In this document: positions 5,824 to 9,789 of the stretch, one piece after another | Position numbering within the stretch: position 1 is the stretch's first letter | How the letters are laid out: each line of letters opens with the position of its first letter | Origin: Aliitabrizicola sp031408575 | GTDB lineage: Bacteria > Pseudomonadota > Alphaproteobacteria > Rhodobacterales > Rhodobacteraceae | Length of the DNA stretch: 9,789 nt | Assembly (NCBI GenBank): GCA_031408575.1 | Contig: JANNWS010000058.1 | Location: forward strand, 1 to 9,789 | Direction: 5' to 3' | The notes under the pieces: model-generated | Seen by the model: the letters and a program-made list of their open reading frames with translations, nothing else | Told to the model about the DNA's origin: nothing | Database searches by the model: none | Made by a program: the position numbers and the translations under genes

Positions 5824-7818
5824 TCAGACGCCCGCGTTGCGGAACAATCCGCGCCAATCGATGGCTTTGGAGGCGAAGTCGTGGCGGGCTTTGATTTCCA
5901 TGCCGTCGACCTCGAAGCCCATGCGGGTTTCGGTGTAAACGCCGTTGCTGCCTTCCAGATAGGCATACTCTACCGTGTCGATGCGGTTCGGATCGGCAGC
6001 CAGAAACCACGGATCGGCACCCGCGGTTGGGATCAGGCGGGGCTCTTCGATCGGTTCAAGCCGCCCGGCAAAGGCATTGACGCCTGCGACAGCATTCGGG
6101 GTGGTGGCGGTCACGTTCTTGCGGGCTTCAACCGAGCGGGTGCCGGGAGGCGTGATCAGATAGCGGGGCTGGACCGAGATTTGCCGGGCCTCCAGGCCGC
6201 GCTGGTTGCCGAACAGCCGATAGGCTTCCGCCAATGTGGTCTCGGAAATCGCACCCGCCGTGCCAAGGTTGCCGTGGCCTGCGTTGAATAGCGCCACGCC
6301 GTCGCCCATCAGAGGGTTCGAAGTCAGGATCGAATAGACCAGATCGGATTCGAGGTCCGCAGCCGAGGCGCCGAAGGCGGACGGGATGCGGGTGAAGGCG
6401 TCAAGATCGTCGTTGATCAGGGTCTGCCGCGTGATGCCGATGATGCGGCCATAGGTCAGCAGGGCGTAGATTTCGCGACCCTCGCCCATCGTGCCATAGG
6501 TGAATTCTCCGCTTTCGGGCACGCGCAACAGGTCCGGTGCTCCGGCAAGCTGAGTGCGCTGCACCGGGCGGAAATCGGTAATTGTCGCCTGCCGGGCCCA
6601 TGCTGTGAAAGTGCGGGGCGTGCTGTCATAGGCCGAGCGCAGGGTTTTGTTGGCGACGTTTGCGAGGATGAAGGGGAAATCGGCGCTGGAATGATAGCCG
6701 GGCCCAGCGCGTTTCTGGAGCGCTTCCGTCGCCAGTTCCATTCGTGACAGGCCGCGCGTGCTGATGCCCCGGCGTTCCAGCGCGTGGCGGGCCATATCGA
6801 GAAGGTTCAGACCGCGAAATTCGCGCGCAGCATCGGTCAGCTTGTGCAGCCCCGGCGAGTGCCGGTGCATCAGTGCGTCCGTCACGGCATCACGATAGGC
6901 GATTTCGGTCGCGCCATTGTCGCGCGCTGCCGCGGGAACCGTCGCACCGGTGCGGGTGCCGACGGTATCGCCCTCGGCCAAACGGTCGAGCACGGCGCCG
7001 CGGGCGGCATCCAAAGACACCCCGCGGCCGATCAGATCGGCGGCGAAGGCATTGTCGAGACCGTGGCGCTGGCAGAGCGTGAGGATATCGGCGGCGGCGC
7101 GCTGGGCCTCGGCGCGGATGGCATCGGCGTTCGGCGGAGCCGCGGCGATCACCGACGCCGGGGGCTGGACAGGATCGATGGCGCGCGTGACGGGTGCGGG
7201 CGCGGCCGCGGGTTGGATTTCGTCGGGCATATGTGCCTCCAAAGTTGGGGTTGCATGGCGGATGAGGGTGCAGGTGTTCAATGTGACGGTGCGCGTTGTG
7301 TCGGATCGGACCCGCGCGCCGGGATCGGCGCCGATCGCGACGGCTGAGATTTCCAAGGGTTCCCAATCGACCGCGCGCCAGAGCTCGGGTGCGCCGTCGC
7401 GTTTGGTGATGTCGTAGCGATGGACGCGGTAGCCGACCGAGACGTTGCGGATGATGCCGCCCGCAATGTCGCGGAAGATCGGCTCGACATCGGCCCGCTC
7501 GCTGAAACGGATCGTGGCGGTGCCCTGGCCATTGGCGATCCGGGCGGAGCCGTCAACGACGACGCCCAGAACAGATTCCAATGACCAGGCATCATGCGAG
7601 TTCAGGAACGGCGCGCCGCCGTTCAGGCGGTCCAGCCGGACGGCCGATCCGTCCAGTGACAGTTCCTCGTCGACCGCCTCGTCCCAGAACCGGGCGCGCC
7701 GGACGGTGGCGCCGGTGGTCCAGATGATCTCGACGGTGCGGGCGGCCTCGTCGACACTGCCCGCCCGTACGGACGCCATCCGCCCCTGAAGGGGCAGATC
7801 GATGATGTCTTTCGGCAT
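5824..7818 (-). CDS. Prohead protease / scaffold / major capsid fusion protein
   Basis: The 664-residue protein combines head maturation protease and shell subunit. Residues about 5-172 resemble HK97-type prohead (U35/S78) proteases, with the candidate catalytic His75 in FLNSHD and Ser127 in RNVSVGYRV, followed by EISAVAIGADPGA. Residues 173-230 are a low-complexity linker (Thr, Ala, Pro). About 231-370 is helical and scaffold-like. The C-terminal part (about 375-664) is a major capsid domain related to Mu gpT, with SADFPFILANVANKTLRSAY, AADLESDLVYSILTSNP and GVALFNAGHGNLG. Fused protease-capsid genes are known in alphaproteobacterial prophages. The ATG at 7818 follows CGGAG. The portal stop is 12 nt upstream. 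An internal ATG at residue 197 has its own strong ribosome binding site. Confidence 0.88.
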   Translation of the reverse strand: MPKDIIDLPLQGRMASVRAGSVDEAARTVEIIWTTGATVRRARFWDEAVDEELSLDGSAVRLDRLNGGAPFLNSHDAWSLESVLGVVVDGSARIANGQGTATIRFSERADVEPIFRDIAGGIIRNVSVGYRVHRYDITKRDGAPELWRAVDWEPLEISAVAIGADPGARVRSDTTRTVTLNTCTLIRHATPTLEAHMPDEIQPAAAPAPVTRAIDPVQPPASVIAAAPPNADAIRAEAQRAAADILTLCQRHGLDNAFAADLIGRGVSLDAARGAVLDRLAEGDTVGTRTGATVPAAARDNGATEIAYRDAVTDALMHRHSPGLHKLTDAAREFRGLNLLDMARHALERRGISTRGLSRMELATEALQKRAGPGYHSSADFPFILANVANKTLRSAYDSTPRTFTAWARQATITDFRPVQRTQLAGAPDLLRVPESGEFTYGTMGEGREIYALLTYGRIIGITRQTLINDDLDAFTRIPSAFGASAADLESDLVYSILTSNPLMGDGVALFNAGHGNLGTAGAISETTLAEAYRLFGNQRGLEARQISVQPRYLITPPGTRSVEARKNVTATTPNAVAGVNAFAGRLEPIEEPRLIPTAGADPWFLAADPNRIDTVEYAYLEGSNGVYTETRMGFEVDGMEIKARHDFASKAIDWRGLFRNAGV
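7228..7240 (-). promoter_or_regulatory. Internal Shine-Dalgarno and ATG for a separate scaffold-capsid product
   Basis: GGAGG (7240-7236) lies 5 nt before an in-frame ATG (7230-7228) that begins MPDEIQPAAAPAP. This is just where the protease domain has ended and the Ala/Pro-rich linker begins. Starting here would give a 468-residue protein without protease, analogous to nested scaffold genes of lambda (C/Nu3). The site is seen in the sequence; its use is inferred. Confidence 0.55.
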
Positions 7819-7830
7819 GATTTGCTCCGT

Positions 7831-9375
7831 TCAGGCCTGGCTGGGGTCTTGCGGCGGTTTGGACGACTCGCCGTCCAGCGCTGCCGGGTCTTGGCTCTGC
7901 ACCTGCCCGCCGCGGCTGACCTTCCGCGGGTCACTGTCAAAAATCAGGTTCATCGTATCGGCGAGGAGCGCATACTCCTGCCATTCTTCCAGAACCTTGC
8001 GCGGATCGTAGCCGCGCTTGGCGATCTGCTGCGCGATGGTCGAGAACCCGGCACGGGTTTCCAACAGGTCGGTGGTGGCGTCTTGCAGCGGGTTCACCGA
8101 GTCAAACTTGGGCGGCGCCCACTCGACGGGGATGTCGGCTGTCGGGATCAGCCCGGCCGCAAAGGCCGCCTCGCAGAACCAAGCCCAAATCGGCTGGCAG
8201 AACATCGGAATGATCATCTGCCATTGCATCGCCTCGATCATTCGGCGGAATTCGTTCAGGCCGACGCGGCTGGACGAGAAATTCACTTGGCTCAGATCGC
8301 CGGTCATCAGCTCGTAAGGCACCCGCCAGCCCGCTGCGATGATATGCAACTGCACCCGGTGCCATTCATAGACCCCGGCAGTGGAGGCGGGTTGGTTGAA
8401 CTTGATATCCTTGCCGCCGCGGGCATAGGCAATCAGCCCGGGTTCAAACTGCTCTATCCGGTTGCCATCGGCATCCTGCACGACCGGCGCGATCGATTGC
8501 TGGGTCTCATCATCGCCGAACACGATCCCGACAAGGCAGGCCTCGGTCTTCTTGCGCACAAGTTCGGCGCGCTGCCAGTCGTCGACATCGCGCAGCGCCG
8601 CCATCGCCGGAGTGCCCCAAGGCACACCGCGCGATTGCACCCTCTGGCGTTCAAACAGATGCGCCACCCGGTCAGCGGGGATGCGCACCGATTCAAAGCG
8701 GCGCGAAAACACCGGGGCCGCATCGCCCGGATGATCGGGATACATCCAATAGGCCACCCGCCGACCCGCGCTGTCATGCTCAATACCGTAGCGAATGCGC
8801 GCCCCACCAGAGCGATCCTCAAACTTGGCGGCATCGAGGTGATCGGCCTCTTTCAGTTCGATCTGCAAAGGCACCACCAGCCCGGCAGATCGTGGGCGGC
8901 GCACCCGCAGCGCGAAGACATCACCGCCCTCAATGGTTTCGCGCATCGCCAGCGACAACAGCCCGTGGAAATCGGTGTGGCCATCGGCGTCACACTGATC
9001 CGCCCAGCGCGCCCAGAGATCGTCAACCAGCTTGTTCGCAGCCTTGTCGGTGCCTGCCGCCCGCGGCCGGATGCCGGTGCCGACGAGGCTGTTGACCAGC
9101 ACCGCCACGGCTTTCGCCGCGAGGGGGTTGTTGCGCACCAGATCGCGCATCCGGTCGCGCAGCAGAGGGGCTGCCAGCCCGATCTCCGCATCGGCCGCCT
9201 TGCCGCTGGTGGTCCAGCCATCGGTACCGCGGCCTTTCGCAGAGCCGTCATAGGCCCGGCGCAGATTGCCCAGCGCGATCCGGGCGGCATAGCGCTGCGA
9301 GGCGGCGCGGGGTGAAACCAGCGCCACCGCCCTGTCAATCAGGCCCCAACGGATGATGGGCGGGGTCTTGGTCAC
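7831..9375 (-). CDS. Phage portal protein, lambda family
   Basis: The portal is the dodecameric ring at the capsid vertex through which DNA enters and leaves. The 514 residues show the lambda-type pattern: RRAYDGSAKGRGTDGW (39-54), LVRNNPLAAKAVAVLVNSLVG (split at 79-99) and EGGDVFALRVRR (149-160). RGVPWGTPAM (249-258) and the hallmark VPYELMTGDLSQVNFSSSR (352-370) follow, then a Trp-rich helix (QPIWAWFCEAAFAAGL). A Gln/Ser/Pro-rich tail ends the protein. The start is GTG at 9375, overlapping the gpW stop in GTGA, with a weak GGGG upstream, so translation is probably coupled. Length is close to lambda gpB (533). It looks intact. Confidence 0.93.
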   Translation of the reverse strand: MTKTPPIIRWGLIDRAVALVSPRAASQRYAARIALGNLRRAYDGSAKGRGTDGWTTSGKAADAEIGLAAPLLRDRMRDLVRNNPLAAKAVAVLVNSLVGTGIRPRAAGTDKAANKLVDDLWARWADQCDADGHTDFHGLLSLAMRETIEGGDVFALRVRRPRSAGLVVPLQIELKEADHLDAAKFEDRSGGARIRYGIEHDSAGRRVAYWMYPDHPGDAAPVFSRRFESVRIPADRVAHLFERQRVQSRGVPWGTPAMAALRDVDDWQRAELVRKKTEACLVGIVFGDDETQQSIAPVVQDADGNRIEQFEPGLIAYARGGKDIKFNQPASTAGVYEWHRVQLHIIAAGWRVPYELMTGDLSQVNFSSSRVGLNEFRRMIEAMQWQMIIPMFCQPIWAWFCEAAFAAGLIPTADIPVEWAPPKFDSVNPLQDATTDLLETRAGFSTIAQQIAKRGYDPRKVLEEWQEYALLADTMNLIFDSDPRKVSRGGQVQSQDPAALDGESSKPPQDPSQA

Positions 9376-9581
9376 CGCACACCCCGGCGGAAGCTGGCGA
9401 AGCCTGCAACGGGCAGGGGTGCACCGATCGCTTGCGCCATCTCGCTTTCGATGATGCGGACGCGGGACAGCAGATCGGCGGCATTGCCATATTCGACGGT
9501 CCGGCCATCTGAGGTCACGCGCAGGGTGCCCGCGGCATAGGCCCGTTTCAGGGCGTCGAGTTCAGCTTGTGTCCAGGCCAT
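9372..9581 (-). CDS. gpW-like head-tail joining protein
   Basis: The 69-residue product starts at ATG 9581, 1 nt after the terminase stop (TGAcATG). The pattern is a helix (WTQAELDALKRAYAAG), a beta hairpin (TLRVTSDGRTVEYGNA) and a second helix (ADLLSRVRIIESEMAQAIG), matching the alpha-beta-alpha fold and length of lambda gpW (68 residues). That protein plugs the filled head and forms the platform for the next connector. A longer reading to 9713 runs over the terminase gene in another frame and is rejected. Order terminase-W-portal is the same as in lambda. Confidence 0.85.
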   Translation of the reverse strand: MAWTQAELDALKRAYAAGTLRVTSDGRTVEYGNAADLLSRVRIIESEMAQAIGAPLPVAGFASFRRGVR

Positions 9582-9582
9582 G

Positions 9583-9789
9583 TCAGAACCATTTCTTTCT
9601 CGTGCCCATCCAGGGGGCGGGACGTTTTGCGGTGGTCGGTGGCGCAGGCCGGTTAGGTTGCCCCGCGGGCGGGGCATCTGTAGGCCCGGTTGGCCGGTCG
9701 AGTTGCCCCTCAAGCTGCTCCCAGCGGTGATTGTCCCAGCGATCGATCCCCATCAGCCAGGCGGCAGCCCGGGCATAGACCCGGCAATC
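9583..9789 (-). CDS. Terminase large subunit (gpA family), C-terminal end, partial
   Basis: Only the last 68 residues are inside the window, from DCRVYARAAAWLMGIDRWDN to the end WMGTRKKWF, stopping at TGA 9585-9583. The DCRVYA.AAA..MG..RW motif followed by a W..LE.QL helix is typical of the C-terminus of gpA-type terminases. Next comes a Pro/Ala/Arg-rich linker and a short basic tail ending in aromatic residues, which in lambda contacts the portal. The enzyme cuts concatemeric DNA and drives packaging; the ATPase and nuclease domains lie outside the window. It is the first gene of the operon part seen here. Confidence 0.82.
   Translation of the reverse strand, partial: DCRVYARAAAWLMGIDRWDNHRWEQLEGQLDRPTGPTDAPPAGQPNRPAPPTTAKRPAPWMGTRKKWF

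Noticed and set aside
7822..9315. Long plus-strand open frame (497 codons) opposite the portal gene
   Set aside because: It is the high-GC shadow of the portal gene; Arg/His/Gly-rich composition, no recognisable domain and no plausible ribosome binding site.
1..9789. tRNA, rRNA, CRISPR, IS elements and att sites
   Set aside because: No cloverleaf, repeat-spacer array, transposase or long terminal repeat was seen on reading both strands.

Overview
The window is part of the late (morphogenesis) operon of a lambda/HK97-like, long-tailed siphophage prophage in a high-GC genome. Strongly GC-biased third codon positions and the style of the structural proteins suggest an alphaproteobacterial host, probably Rhodobacteraceae (inference from family resemblance, not from a search). 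No integrase, att site, rRNA or tRNA is visible, so I cannot tell whether the prophage is complete.

All structural genes are on the minus strand, so the phage order runs from right to left. It is: C-terminus of the large terminase subunit (9583-9789), gpW-like head-tail joining protein, lambda-family portal, a prohead protease fused to the scaffold/major capsid protein, DUF2190-type capsid protein, FII-like connector, DUF6441 protein at the lambda Z position, U-like tail terminator, tail tube, tail assembly chaperones G and GT, and tape measure. This is lambda order (A-W-B-C/E-D-FII-Z-U-V-G/GT-H). Many joints are tightly coupled (GTGA overlaps; stop-to-start gaps of 1-2 nt).

Two joints are interrupted by small plus-strand cassettes that oppose the operon. 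One is a ParD/ParE-type toxin-antitoxin pair between the Z-like and U-like genes (3952-4514). The other is an orphan AbrB/MazE-like antitoxin gene between the chaperones and the tape measure (1508-1720).

Three observations deserve most attention. First, the G gene carries an A AAA AAC slippery heptamer at 2123-2117. Seven nt downstream lies a 12-bp GC-rich stem-loop (2109-2078), and the -1 frame is an otherwise start-less 111-codon T domain with a CxxCxxxCxxC cluster; this is a programmed -1 frameshift. Second, the protease-capsid fusion has an internal ATG (7230) behind GGAGG exactly at the domain boundary, suggesting separate synthesis of scaffold-capsid protein. Third, the tape-measure reading frame is broken near position 150: its last residues look non-coding, while the +1 frame continues as good coding sequence off the left edge.
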